From NCBI RefSeq assembly GCF_004361915.1, contig NZ_SNWP01000011.1, positions 124,001 to 188,000 on the forward strand: a stretch of DNA of 64,000 nt. The letters are read 5' to 3'. Shown here piece after piece: positions 44,448 through 53,393 of this stretch. The stretch is from Sediminibacterium goheungense. GTDB lineage: Bacteria > Bacteroidota > Bacteroidia > Chitinophagales > Chitinophagaceae. The translations under genes and the position numbers were made by a program. How positions within the stretch are numbered: the stretch's first letter is position 1; each line of letters begins with the position of its first letter. Below the pieces are notes generated by a model. That model saw nothing but the letters and a program-made list of their open reading frames with translations, searched no databases and was not told where the DNA came from.

Positions 44448-45317
44448 ATGAAAATATCGGGATTCACCATTATCCGAAATGCTGTTATCAATGATTATCC
44501 GATTGTGGAAGCAGTCCGGTCCATACTTCCTGTTGTGGATGAAATGATTATCCTGGTAGGTAACTCAGACGACGATACTCTCGGACTCATGCAGTCAATC
44601 AATGATCCTAAAATAAAAATCCATCATTCGGTATGGGATGCTTCACTGCGTACCGGTGGCTCAGTGCTGGCGGTAGAAACCAATAAGGCTTTTCAACTGA
44701 TAGACCCGGATAGCGACTGGGCATTTTATATTCAGGGTGATGAAGCGGTGCATGAAAAATACCATCAAACTATCAGAGAAACCTGTTTGCAATATAAAGA
44801 TGATAAACGTGTGCAGGGACTTGTTTTCAAATATCTCCATTTTTATGGTACGTATGATTATGTGGGCGACAGCCGTAAATGGTACGATCATGAAGTAAGG
44901 GTTATCCGAAATGATAAAAAAATTAGTTCATATAAAGACGCACAGGGTTTCAGGGTGGGTAAGCAGCAGTTAAAAGTAAAACCGGTAGATGCTTATGTAT
45001 ACCACTATGGTTGGGTAAAAAGCCCGGAACAGATGATGAAAAAAATGAAAAATTTCAGCAAACTCTGGCATTCCGATCAGGCCCTGGAAGATATGATGAA
45101 AGCCCCCGACTTCTGGAATTATGATGAATTTGACTCACTACAGAAATTTACGGGCACACATCCTGCAGTGATGCAAGAGAGAATAGCACGTCAGAACTGG
45201 AAAACAGAACTCGATATCAGTAAAAAGAAATTTTCCCTGAAAGATAAACTACTCTACTATTTTGAAAAGAAGACCGGAATACGGTTGTTTGATTTCAGAA
45301 ATTATAAGATAATTTGA
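44448..45317 (+). CDS. Glycosyltransferase family 2-like protein
   Basis: About 289 residues. Starts MKISGFTIIRNAVINDYPIVEAV and has a GT-A-like core with VDEMIILVGNSDDDT and SDWAFYIQGDEAVHE; the QGDE replaces the usual DxD, so catalysis may use a variant metal site or be lost. Start chosen at 44448; an upstream frame would run through the promoter. TTACTTTG ends 4 bp before the ATG, again suggesting a leaderless message. Confidence 0.8.
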   Translation: MKISGFTIIRNAVINDYPIVEAVRSILPVVDEMIILVGNSDDDTLGLMQSINDPKIKIHHSVWDASLRTGGSVLAVETNKAFQLIDPDSDWAFYIQGDEAVHEKYHQTIRETCLQYKDDKRVQGLVFKYLHFYGTYDYVGDSRKWYDHEVRVIRNDKKISSYKDAQGFRVGKQQLKVKPVDAYVYHYGWVKSPEQMMKKMKNFSKLWHSDQALEDMMKAPDFWNYDEFDSLQKFTGTHPAVMQERIARQNWKTELDISKKKFSLKDKLLYYFEKKTGIRLFDFRNYKII

Positions 45318-45330
45318 TCAGCCTGAGGCT

Positions 45331-45398
45331 GAGAAAATTTGAAAATAAAAAGCCAATTGTCAACCCAAACTTCTTCTATTTTCAAGTTTTTATTCCTT
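45331..45398. repeat. Candidate degenerate heptad hairpin E18
   Basis: 14 bp pair with one G-U (45334-45347 with 45377-45390), 16 nt after the glycosyltransferase stop. Steps such as GAAAATT, TGAAAAT are visible but weak. Confidence 0.35.
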
Positions 45399-45495
45399 TT
45401 TTGCAGGACAAATTGTGTAATGATTACGAGCCAATTTTATGCATAAGAGATGATGTTTGTAAACAAATCCAGCACCTGATATCATTTTCAAATTT

Positions 45496-46671
45496 TCATC
45501 CCGCTTTGTGCGGGACAAATTGTCTAATTATTATCCACCCATGCAACCAAACTCCATACTGGTATCCAAGATTGCATTCTACCAGACAGGATGCTGCAAT
45601 GGCAAAGGTCCAACAGATGGCTGCCATATTTTTCTTTCGCCAGCCGAGATAGGCCGGAAAGAATAACCAGATAGTGAATAATAACATACCCCACCAGCCA
45701 CTGCCCATCCACCAAAACAACCATTGATTAAAAGGCCAGCCAAAACCGGTTGTATAGGTGGGGAACAACTGACCGAAATAATTTTGCAGGGTATTGGGAA
45801 TATGTGCCCAACCTATATTCTGTTGCCCTGATATTATGGCATACCAGGCCGCTTTATTCACTGCATACCTTGTATTGTCTGAAAGTGTAGGATCGTATTT
45901 GCCAGGTACATATTGTTTCCAGTCATAGAAGCTGTACCCCATTTTGTGTTGCACAGTCGGAAAGAATAACCAGGCTGCAATGCAGATACTTAGCAATGCG
46001 AAGAATATGATAATCCCCTTTTTTCGATCCTGTTGATTACTGAAAGTCTGAATGGAAACGATGAGTCCCATCAGTAAAACAAGCATCCATCCTGTGCGGG
46101 CCGATAAGAAAATAATGCAGAGTAATAAAAAAATACAGACAGGCAACAACCACTTGTGCCTATTCCTGTTGAACCAGGCAAGCAGCACAGCACCCGATAA
46201 AAAAATAGAGAACCGCACATGGTCATTATCCATGAAAACAGGCAACGATTGTCCGCTGCTATACCTTTCAAGTGCATACTGACTATTGAATATATACCAG
46301 CCTAATGGATACAAAACAGCCAGTAGTGCTGCCAGGATCCAGCAATAGCTTAATGTTCTGAATATCCGGGGCTCGATCGATGTGATACAGACTGCGCTTA
46401 AGGCCAGCACCGGATATGTTGTTAAAGTAAGCAGATGATCCCAGCCTGCTGCATTATCAGGAGATTGCCATATGCCAAGCAGACCCAGTATAACAGGTGT
46501 AATGCCCCAGAGAATGACAGGATTCTTGTACCAGTTGTGTATCCATAATCGGAAGTGCCAGAGTGAAAAAAAAAGCCATATTCCCATCGATATAGATAAA
46601 ATCGCCCTGCCCCACAGTAATCCTGCCAGTGAAACAATAAACAACCCCGTAATGAACCATTCTTTTTTCAT
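45496..46671 (-). CDS. O-antigen ligase family protein (Wzy/WaaL-like)
   Basis: 391 residues with about 10-11 membrane helices and a large periplasmic loop near residues 240-320 (with DWKQYVPGKYDPTLSDNTR and GWAHIPNTLQNYFG). This is the plan of O-antigen ligases and polymerases, which join polysaccharide to lipid A core or extend it. Neighbouring glycosyltransferases fit. Its last codons contain a small CCCGC/GCGGG hairpin. Confidence 0.82.
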   Translation of the reverse strand: MKKEWFITGLFIVSLAGLLWGRAILSISMGIWLFFSLWHFRLWIHNWYKNPVILWGITPVILGLLGIWQSPDNAAGWDHLLTLTTYPVLALSAVCITSIEPRIFRTLSYCWILAALLAVLYPLGWYIFNSQYALERYSSGQSLPVFMDNDHVRFSIFLSGAVLLAWFNRNRHKWLLPVCIFLLLCIIFLSARTGWMLVLLMGLIVSIQTFSNQQDRKKGIIIFFALLSICIAAWLFFPTVQHKMGYSFYDWKQYVPGKYDPTLSDNTRYAVNKAAWYAIISGQQNIGWAHIPNTLQNYFGQLFPTYTTGFGWPFNQWLFWWMGSGWWGMLLFTIWLFFPAYLGWRKKNMAAICWTFAIAASCLVECNLGYQYGVWLHGWIIIRQFVPHKAG

Positions 46672-46756
46672 GTTATCAATAGTATTCTATGAATCTCTGG
46701 ATGCAATTACTTTGTTTTGCAGTAACAAGAATTAAATTTACGCTTAGCATCGCATT

Positions 46757-47659
46757 ATGTGGCAGCAATTATTAACAGGTATCATACAACAGGATCAAAG
46801 AGCACTGGCGCGTAGTATTTCATACGTGGAAAATGAAGTACCCGGGTATGAAAACTTCCTGTCTCAATTACCTGCAGGAAATGCATCTATAACGGGCATT
46901 ACGGGTCCTCCCGGTGCAGGGAAAAGTACATTGGTAGATGCCCTGATTCATGAATGGGTTTCAAAAGAAAAAAAAGTAGGTGTGCTTTGTGTAGACCCCT
47001 CTTCACCCTTTAATCTGGGGGCGGTACTGGGCGACAGGATCAGAATGAGTGAATGGTACAATCATCCGAATGTTTTTATCAGATCGCTCGCAACACGTGG
47101 GGCTTTGGGTGGACTACATCCTCATATCATTGATATTACCGCACTTATGCAGGCGACAGGGTTTGATCATATTATTGTAGAAACAGTTGGGGTAGGGCAA
47201 AGTGAAATTGAAATTGCTGGTCTGGCCGATACAACGGTTGTGGTAGTAGTTCCCGAGGCTGGAGATGAAGTACAGACCATGAAAGCAGGCCTTATGGAGA
47301 TTGCTGATATTTTTGTGGTAAATAAAAGTGACCGGCCAGAAGCAGACCTCTTTGTAAAAAACCTCCGGATGATGCTGGCTCCTGCGTTTTACCAGACAAA
47401 AACAGAAATACCCGTTATCAAAACAGTGGCTACTCATAAAACCGGTATACCTGAACTGGCCAATGCCATAGAACAACACCAGTCAGCAACACATCATTCA
47501 GAAAGAAAAGACTGGTTGCTTACAGAGAGAGCATGGAAACTGATTCAGCAATATCGAATGAATGATATTGATAAAGAATTATTGAAGGAAAAGATCGCAG
47601 CACTCAGAAAAAAGGAAGCATTCAATCTTTTTGGATTTATCCAATCCTATACAAAATAA
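46757..47659 (+). CDS. meaB: Methylmalonyl-CoA mutase-associated GTPase MeaB
   Basis: 300 residues. G3E-type GTPase chaperone that loads and protects the B12-dependent mutase. P-loop GPPGAGKST (50-58), GVLCVDPSSPF, VETVGVGQSE and the NKSD guanine-specificity motif are all present. The mutase genes are not in the window. TTACTTTG, one base off consensus, lies about 45 bp upstream. Confidence 0.93.
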   Translation: MWQQLLTGIIQQDQRALARSISYVENEVPGYENFLSQLPAGNASITGITGPPGAGKSTLVDALIHEWVSKEKKVGVLCVDPSSPFNLGAVLGDRIRMSEWYNHPNVFIRSLATRGALGGLHPHIIDITALMQATGFDHIIVETVGVGQSEIEIAGLADTTVVVVVPEAGDEVQTMKAGLMEIADIFVVNKSDRPEADLFVKNLRMMLAPAFYQTKTEIPVIKTVATHKTGIPELANAIEQHQSATHHSERKDWLLTERAWKLIQQYRMNDIDKELLKEKIAALRKKEAFNLFGFIQSYTK

Positions 47660-47672
47660 TCATTACTACTTT

Positions 47673-48596
47673 ATGCTTCCTCATCAAACCGATATTTCAG
47701 TAGTAATGGCCACTTTTAATGGTGAGCGATACCTGCGACAACAATTAGATAGTATTCTCCTGCAAACGGTTTCACCCAAAGAAATTATCATCGTTGATGA
47801 TGGTTCAACGGATACAACACTTGCTATTCTGAAAGAATATGCAACCGACGATCGTTTTCGCTTGTTAGTAAATGACTACAATGTGGGTTATATCAGAAGC
47901 TTTGAAAAGGGAATGCTACAAGCCACCTGTCCATATATTGCCTTAAGTGATCAGGATGATATCTGGCTGCCACATAAACTGGAAACTTTAGCGTCTAATA
48001 TTGAGGATCATATTGCCGTATACAGCGATTCAATGCTGGTGGATAAGAACGGAATGTCTTTGAATAAAAAAATGTCAGACCTCAAAAATCAACTTACTTA
48101 CAATAACTGCCTGATGTACACAATCGGTGCCTGGGCGCCTGGTCATGCCATGTTATTCCGGAAAGCCCTGGTTGATCAATGCAAACCATTTCCAGCCTTG
48201 GTAACGCACGATTTTTGGCTGGGTTTCGTAGCTTCCTGTAATGGGGGTATTTTCTATGTGAATGAGGTGTTGGTGCATTACAGACAACACGCAAGCAATG
48301 CCATAGGTGCCAATACGCAGCAGTCGAAAAAACAAAAACCAACAAGAGCCGAAAAAATACTTACCGCCCAAAGGAGAATGCAACTGTTATATGAAAAGTG
48401 CCCTGAAGGCTTAACTGAACAAAAAGAAGTGTTAAGACTGCTTTCGGAAACGTATCAAAGAAGCGATCTCAAAAGCCGTTGGAAAAGAATGATCTGTTTT
48501 TTCCGTTACAGAAATATTTTCCTTGCCTACAAAAAAAAATCAGTACTGATGCAGATACTCTTTTGCGTTAAGATGTTTTTTAAGATAGATGCTTAA
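47673..48596 (+). CDS. Glycosyltransferase family 2
   Basis: About 307 residues. GT-A fold: ISVVMATFNGERYLRQQLDSI, IIIVDDGSTDTT, and the metal/donor site ALSDQDDIWLP (Asp-Asp). It resembles rhamnosyl- or galactosyl-transferases of surface polysaccharide synthesis. Start at the ATG at 47673, 13 bp after meaB ends. Its stop codon overlaps that of the convergent gene within a TTAA. Confidence 0.87.
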   Translation: MLPHQTDISVVMATFNGERYLRQQLDSILLQTVSPKEIIIVDDGSTDTTLAILKEYATDDRFRLLVNDYNVGYIRSFEKGMLQATCPYIALSDQDDIWLPHKLETLASNIEDHIAVYSDSMLVDKNGMSLNKKMSDLKNQLTYNNCLMYTIGAWAPGHAMLFRKALVDQCKPFPALVTHDFWLGFVASCNGGIFYVNEVLVHYRQHASNAIGANTQQSKKQKPTRAEKILTAQRRMQLLYEKCPEGLTEQKEVLRLLSETYQRSDLKSRWKRMICFFRYRNIFLAYKKKSVLMQILFCVKMFFKIDA

Positions 48597-49486
48597 TGAT
48601 GCTGAACCAATGCATTCCAACAACGTTTAAAAAGATTTTTTAACTGAACAGTTGCCGGTATTTGTTTTTGTACCAGTGGTCCGTCGAATTTTTCACCTCT
48701 TCGCAGATAATACTTTGATAATGTACCAGAAGTAATGCCCCATTTTGCAATAAAAGTATAATAGCCCTTGTTGCGTTTTACGCGTTTAACGGAAATGGAT
48801 CCAAAATGATAAACCCTGCTTTTTTCGATCCCTTTAAATAAACGTACCCCCAATTGCCAGAGTTTCATGGAAAAGTCGGGATCGGAATACATACCCGGGC
48901 TGAACTCTATACTATAACCTCCGGCGAGGTCCCAGATGTCTTTATGTACTACATTGGGTGGCCAGGTAGCTCCCTGCCAGTCCTGAAAAGGAATAGCCGA
49001 AAACTGCTGAAGTAATTTCTCCTCCTGAAATGAATCTATGGAAGTGCCGAAATTTTTTTCGATGGAACAGCTGCTTTGTGCTTTTATTTCGATGGCTGTA
49101 GAAGACAGGAAAAAATATTTATGGCCGATTGCCTGTATTTCTTTCAGTAAGGGAGTATCCCAGTCGGGACAAACATACATGTCGTCATTGATATACAGGA
49201 GGTAGTCTGTTTGTGCCAGTGTTCTGCAGCTATTGAGTGCATAGCAAACACCTACATTTTCTGAACTGTAAGAATAACTGATATCCGGCTGGGCTTTTAC
49301 CCAGTCTAAAGAACCGTCCTTCCCTTCATTGATATGTACAATGATTTCATGCTGAAAAGCAGAATGCTTCCTGATACTGTTGATACAGAGTTGCAGGTAA
49401 GCCAGATTGTTCCAGCTGGGTATCATGATAGAAAATACCGCTTCCGGATGAGTGTTGCCCTTATGTTTTTCTATATTTACAGCCAT
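48593..49486 (-). CDS. Glycosyltransferase family 2
   Basis: 297 residues. SIMIPSWNNLAYLQLCINSI, then EIIVHINEGKDGSLDW and the donor site YLLYINDDMYVCPDWD. It is more distant from its neighbours than they are from each other. It overlaps the convergent gene by 4 bp, and is divergent from the next glycosyltransferase, so the cluster is not a single operon. Confidence 0.87.
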   Translation of the reverse strand: MAVNIEKHKGNTHPEAVFSIMIPSWNNLAYLQLCINSIRKHSAFQHEIIVHINEGKDGSLDWVKAQPDISYSYSSENVGVCYALNSCRTLAQTDYLLYINDDMYVCPDWDTPLLKEIQAIGHKYFFLSSTAIEIKAQSSCSIEKNFGTSIDSFQEEKLLQQFSAIPFQDWQGATWPPNVVHKDIWDLAGGYSIEFSPGMYSDPDFSMKLWQLGVRLFKGIEKSRVYHFGSISVKRVKRNKGYYTFIAKWGITSGTLSKYYLRRGEKFDGPLVQKQIPATVQLKNLFKRCWNALVQHH

Positions 49487-49513
49487 GCGATGCGATAAAA
49501 GTAAAAAGAGTTC

Positions 49514-50419
49514 ATGATACTGCCTATTTCAGTGGTTTTATGTAGTTATAACGGGGCGCGTTTTATAAAAGAACAGGTGCTGTCTATACTTGGCCAGACT
49601 TATGCTATCATGGAACTTATTGTGGTAGATGATGCTTCTACGGATGACACCTGTGGCATTATCGCATCAATGGCGGAAGCTGATCACCGAATCAGGTTGT
49701 ATCGTAATCCTGTCAATCTGGGCTTTTCCGCCAATTTTGAGAAAGCATTGCGTATGGCAGCAGCAGATATCATTGCTATTGCCGATCAGGATGATTACTG
49801 GCATCCCGCAAAAATCGAAAAAATGATGGCGGCATGGCGGACGGATGTACCATTGATTTATTGCGACTCTATTCGTTTTACAGATAAGCTACCTCAAAAT
49901 CCCCTTCCCAATAAAAAGAACCGCAAACTGGAAGGCGATGACCCTAAATGTATTGGTATCTTCAATACGATCAGTGGTCACGCTATGCTCTTACGTAAAT
50001 CATTACTGGATAAAGCATTACCTATACCTGCGGATGTGTATTACGACTGGTGGCTGGCCGTGGTGGCTATGTGTAATGGATCGGTACAGTTTTTACCTGA
50101 AATACTGGTGTATCAAAGGGCACATGATCAGAATGTAACAATTCAGCACTTATCAGAAAAAGCATTGCGAAAGCAATTCAGGCAAATGCTGGTTAAACAC
50201 CTGGCAGCTTTTTCTGCAATAAAAGGGATGAAAAGGGAAGATGTATTGTTTTTTCAAAAACTTGAATATTATTGGAAGCAAAGGCTGGAAAGGGGTTGGA
50301 GCTTAGGTCTGTTTCTTTTTTTATTGAAGTATAGAAAAGTATTGTATGCATACAAGAAACGAAAACTTCCTCTTATCTCTGAGTTGAAACATAGTTTTCT
50401 TTTTGCTTTCGGCAGATAG
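49514..50419 (+). CDS. Glycosyltransferase family 2
   Basis: 301 residues. ISVVLCSYNGARFIKEQVLSI, LIVVDDASTDDT and the donor site AIADQDDYWHP. It is clearly similar to the protein encoded at 47673, including the GHAMLLRKSLLDKALP segment (GHAMLFRKALVDQCKP there), so the two are paralogues. Probably in surface polysaccharide assembly. Confidence 0.87.
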   Translation: MILPISVVLCSYNGARFIKEQVLSILGQTYAIMELIVVDDASTDDTCGIIASMAEADHRIRLYRNPVNLGFSANFEKALRMAAADIIAIADQDDYWHPAKIEKMMAAWRTDVPLIYCDSIRFTDKLPQNPLPNKKNRKLEGDDPKCIGIFNTISGHAMLLRKSLLDKALPIPADVYYDWWLAVVAMCNGSVQFLPEILVYQRAHDQNVTIQHLSEKALRKQFRQMLVKHLAAFSAIKGMKREDVLFFQKLEYYWKQRLERGWSLGLFLFLLKYRKVLYAYKKRKLPLISELKHSFLFAFGR

Positions 50420-50453
50420 CAATACTTTTAGAAGAAATAATTATTATCAGGTA

Positions 50454-51407
50454 ATGAAACAGATGAAATGTAGAATATGTCATAATGAAGATAATAACAG
50501 CGTATTTTCTACTCGGGAAATGATGTTTGGATTTAGAGATACTTTCACATATATCGAATGTGTATTGTGTGGAACAGTTCAGATTAGCGAGATACCATCA
50601 AATATTGGAAAATATTATCCTTCTGATTATTATTCATATACACAAAATAAAAGTGATTCTTTTTCTTTTAAAGATTGGCGGAAGGGTAAAGTGTTTCAAT
50701 ATTATTATGGAAAAAAAACGATCATTGGGTTTTTACTTGCTGCTTTCAGCAGTAAGCCACCTCTCTGGATGAAAAAAGACTACTTTGATCTAAACCATAA
50801 AATATTGGATGTAGGCTCTGGCTCAGGAAAATTATTGCTGGAAATGAAGAGAGGGGGTTTCAAATATCTTACTGGAGCAGATCCTTTTATAAATGCAAAT
50901 ATTCAATATGAGAGTGGTGTCACCATTTTTAAAAAAGCATTTACGACTATTGATGAAAAATTTGATTGTGTCATGTTTCATCATTCTTTTGAGCACATGG
51001 ATAATCCTGAAGAAATTTTCAAACATCTTTTCAATACACTCACTGATAATGGGTTTGCCTTGATAAGGATTCCGGTTGCTGATTCTTTTTCTTATAAAAA
51101 GTACCATGAAAACTGGGTGAATCTAGATCCTCCAAGACATTATTATCTTCATACCGATAAAAGCATTGAAATTTTAGCTAAAAAAACCGGACTAAAAATC
51201 ATGGATAAATTTCGTGATGCTAACCAGTTCCAGTTTTATGGAAGTGAATTGTACAAAAATAATATACCACTGGAAGATTATAATAAAGGCTTGTATCCAG
51301 ATTATTTTAGTAAATCACAAATTAGGGCTTTTCGAAATGAAGCAAAAAAATTGAATAAAATCAATGAAGGCGATTGGGCATGTTATTACTTGCGAAAGAA
51401 TAAATAA
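50454..51407 (+). CDS. Class I SAM-dependent methyltransferase with zinc-ribbon-like N terminus
   Basis: About 317 residues. Cys6-x2-Cys9 and Cys36-x2-Cys39 form a probable zinc site; the Rossmann methyltransferase follows with ILDVGSGSGKLLLEM and FDCVMFHHSFEHMDNP. This pairing is common in methyltransferases that act on sugar nucleotides or polysaccharide ends. The gene is visibly more A/T-rich than its neighbours, suggesting separate acquisition. Start at 50454; Met4 (50463) is an alternative. Confidence 0.83.
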   Translation: MKQMKCRICHNEDNNSVFSTREMMFGFRDTFTYIECVLCGTVQISEIPSNIGKYYPSDYYSYTQNKSDSFSFKDWRKGKVFQYYYGKKTIIGFLLAAFSSKPPLWMKKDYFDLNHKILDVGSGSGKLLLEMKRGGFKYLTGADPFINANIQYESGVTIFKKAFTTIDEKFDCVMFHHSFEHMDNPEEIFKHLFNTLTDNGFALIRIPVADSFSYKKYHENWVNLDPPRHYYLHTDKSIEILAKKTGLKIMDKFRDANQFQFYGSELYKNNIPLEDYNKGLYPDYFSKSQIRAFRNEAKKLNKINEGDWACYYLRKNK

Positions 51408-51414
51408 ATATTTA

Positions 51415-51657
51415 TTAATTATTTTCGAAAGATGTCACTTCTTTTTCTTTCTTCCACCATCTCCAGCCAATATAGCCCATAATGGCAAGAGGAGCACCTG
51501 CCAGGTAAATAATCGCGGAGTTTAATGCTTTGGCGGGCCCTTCACCTAACTGAGAAGCAGTTTTGGTACAGATAGAACACTGAGCATCTGCGAATTGACT
51601 TATCAGCAGTAACAAAGCTCCACAAATCATCATCTTACATACCTGCTTCATACCCAA
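51415..51657 (-). CDS. Small membrane protein with CxxC
   Basis: 80 residues: signal peptide or first helix (about 8-25), a CSIC pair (Cys27, Cys30) just outside the membrane and one transmembrane helix (48-66) ending GWRWWKK. I do not recognise a named family. The exported CxxC next to a membrane anchor suggests a redox or metal role, but that is speculation. Confidence 0.7.
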   Translation of the reverse strand: MGMKQVCKMMICGALLLLISQFADAQCSICTKTASQLGEGPAKALNSAIIYLAGAPLAIMGYIGWRWWKKEKEVTSFENN

Positions 51658-51682
51658 AAAGTTTTTACAAAGATAAGATTAT

Positions 51683-51783
51683 AAAACAGAGAAATAAGAA
51701 ACATGGAATAAGGAATCAGGAAGGGCATATTTCACTTTCACTTTCTCGTTTCATATTCCTTATTTCTTTGTTCCTCTGTTTTT
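51683..51783. repeat. Heptad-repeat element E15 (word TTATTTC)
   Basis: Left: GAAATAA, GAAACAT, GGAATAA, GGAATCA; right: ATTCCTT, ATTTCTT, TGTTCCT units. Partial pairing (ATTCCTTATT and TCTCTGTTTT blocks). It is the only member that lies between divergent genes rather than after a stop codon. Confidence 0.7.
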
Positions 51784-51810
51784 CTTATCTTTCTTGTTCA
51801 ACAATATGCT

Positions 51811-53106
51811 ATGCAACAACGCAGACAGTTTCTACAAAAGATGGGTTTGCTGGCGGGCGCATTTTCAGCAAACAGTCTTTTTGAACAGGCGCATGCCGCT
51901 GAATGGGAGGCTGCGCAGAAAAGAGTGGCTTCCATTGCCCCGGAGCTTACGGCGGCAGATGAGGATTACTGGAGTGTGATTCAACAAGGTTATACGGTGA
52001 ACCCTAATCTGATTAACCTGAACAATGGAGGTGTAAGCCCTTCACCAAGAATTGTACAGGAAGCTGTGGAGCGTTTTAATAAATTATCGAACGAAGGCCC
52101 TTCTTATTATATGTGGCGGATACTTGATCAGGGTCGCGAACCACTCAGGTATAAGCTGGCCACACTGGCTGGCTGCTCACCAGAGGAGATAGCCATAAAC
52201 CGAAATGCTACGGAAGCATTGAATACGGTTATTTTTGGGCTGGACCTGAAAGCGGGTGATGAAGTGATTGGTACCAAACAGGATTATCCCAATATGATTC
52301 AAGCCTGGCGACAAAGGGCTTTACGGGAAGGGATTGTATATACACAGATCAATTTTGATTTTCCGATAGAAAATGATGAGGCCATTGTAGCTGCATTTGA
52401 AAAAGCCATTACACCCCAAACAAAAATTCTGCACCTCACACATATCATTAACTGGATCGGACAAATCCTGCCAGTTAAGAAAATTGCACAGATGGCTCAT
52501 AAAAGGGGTATTGAAGTAATTGTAGACGGTGCACATTCTTTTGGTCTTCTTGATTTTGCAATACCGGATCTGGAATGTGATTATTTTGGAACCAGCCTGC
52601 ACAAATTTCTAAGTGCCCCGATTGGCAGTGGTATGTTATGGATAAAAAAAGAAAAAATTGAAAAGATATGGCCCCTGGTATGTAATGATAAGCCTAGAGG
52701 CAATGATATCCGAAAGTTTGAGACCCTGGGAACCCGGAGTTTTCCCATTGAACAGGGAATAGGTGAGGCATTGAATTTTCACAATGCTATAGGTGCTAAA
52801 AGAAAAGAAGAACGTATCCGTTACCTGAAAAATTATTGGGCCGGAAAGGCAAGAGAAATTCCCGGTGTAAAAATCCACACATCCTTTAAACCAGCATATG
52901 CCTGCGCTATCTGTGGTGTTTCGGTAGAAGGTATGACTCCTGCACAACTTGATCAGGCGCTATTCAATACCTATAAAATTCATACTGTAGGAATTGTATG
53001 GGAAAATATCAGCTGTGTGCGTGTAACACCACATGTATATACCAAACCCTCCGATCTTGATAAGCTGGTATTTGCGCTGGAGGAAATAGCAAGGAAGAAA
53101 ATGTAG
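51811..53106 (+). CDS. Class V aminotransferase-like PLP enzyme, exported
   Basis: 431 residues. An RR-containing signal (MQQRRQFLQKMGLLAGAF) precedes a fold type I PLP domain. Cofactor residues are Asp239 and His242 (VDGAHSFG) and the Schiff-base Lys265 (SLHKFLSAPIGSG). It resembles isopenicillin-N epimerase and cysteine-desulfurase-like proteins of Bacteroidota; the substrate is unknown. A Tat-exported PLP enzyme would fold with its cofactor in the cytoplasm first. Confidence 0.87.
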   Translation: MQQRRQFLQKMGLLAGAFSANSLFEQAHAAEWEAAQKRVASIAPELTAADEDYWSVIQQGYTVNPNLINLNNGGVSPSPRIVQEAVERFNKLSNEGPSYYMWRILDQGREPLRYKLATLAGCSPEEIAINRNATEALNTVIFGLDLKAGDEVIGTKQDYPNMIQAWRQRALREGIVYTQINFDFPIENDEAIVAAFEKAITPQTKILHLTHIINWIGQILPVKKIAQMAHKRGIEVIVDGAHSFGLLDFAIPDLECDYFGTSLHKFLSAPIGSGMLWIKKEKIEKIWPLVCNDKPRGNDIRKFETLGTRSFPIEQGIGEALNFHNAIGAKRKEERIRYLKNYWAGKAREIPGVKIHTSFKPAYACAICGVSVEGMTPAQLDQALFNTYKIHTVGIVWENISCVRVTPHVYTKPSDLDKLVFALEEIARKKM

Positions 53107-53179
53107 GATGTAGGACGTCAGATCTCAGATGTCAGATATAAATTGATATCTGGCATCTGAGATCTGACATCTGCCATCA
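53107..53179. repeat. Heptad-repeat hairpin E16 (word ATCTGAC)
   Basis: Touches both convergent stop codons. Left GTC-AGAT type steps, right ATCTGGC, ATCTGAG, ATCTGAC, ATCTGCC. A 23-bp stem with one G-U pairs 53117-53139 with 53146-53168. Confidence 0.92.
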
Positions 53180-53305
53180 TTAATTGGCTTTCGCGGCAGC
53201 CTTTTTTGCTTTTACAGCAGTTGCTTTTGCGTTGGCGGGGCGGCTTTTGCCGAAAGAACCTTTGAATCTTTTACCTTTTGCGGTTTTTTTATCTCCTCTA
53301 CCCAT
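53180..53305 (-). CDS. 30S ribosomal protein bTHX
   Basis: A 41-residue very basic protein beginning MGRGDKKTAKGKRFKGSFGKSRP, the same plan as Thermus THX (GKGDRRTRRGK..GTYGKYRP), followed by an Ala/Lys-rich tail. In Thermus it sits in the 30S head and stabilises 16S rRNA. It is below the size usually reported for coding regions and easily missed. It is transcribed toward the E16 hairpin. Confidence 0.9.
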   Translation of the reverse strand: MGRGDKKTAKGKRFKGSFGKSRPANAKATAVKAKKAAAKAN

Positions 53306-53350
53306 GGTACAGTTATTTATTAAATGAATAATAGTGAGGGGCAAAAATAG

Positions 53351-53373
53351 AAAAACCCCGCGAAAGCGGGGTT
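53351..53373 (-). terminator. Intrinsic terminator of the HU gene
   Basis: Stem AACCCCGC/GCGGGGTT with a GAAA (minus strand TTTC) tetraloop; on the minus strand it is followed by a T-rich tract. It lies 20 nt past the HU stop codon. Confidence 0.92.
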
Positions 53374-53393
53374 CAATTCTTTTTTTCGCCAGA

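Noticed and set aside
44345..44491. 49-residue N-terminal extension of the LON-domain protein
   Set aside because: It overlaps the divergent glycosyltransferase and its promoter element, and adds no family sequence.
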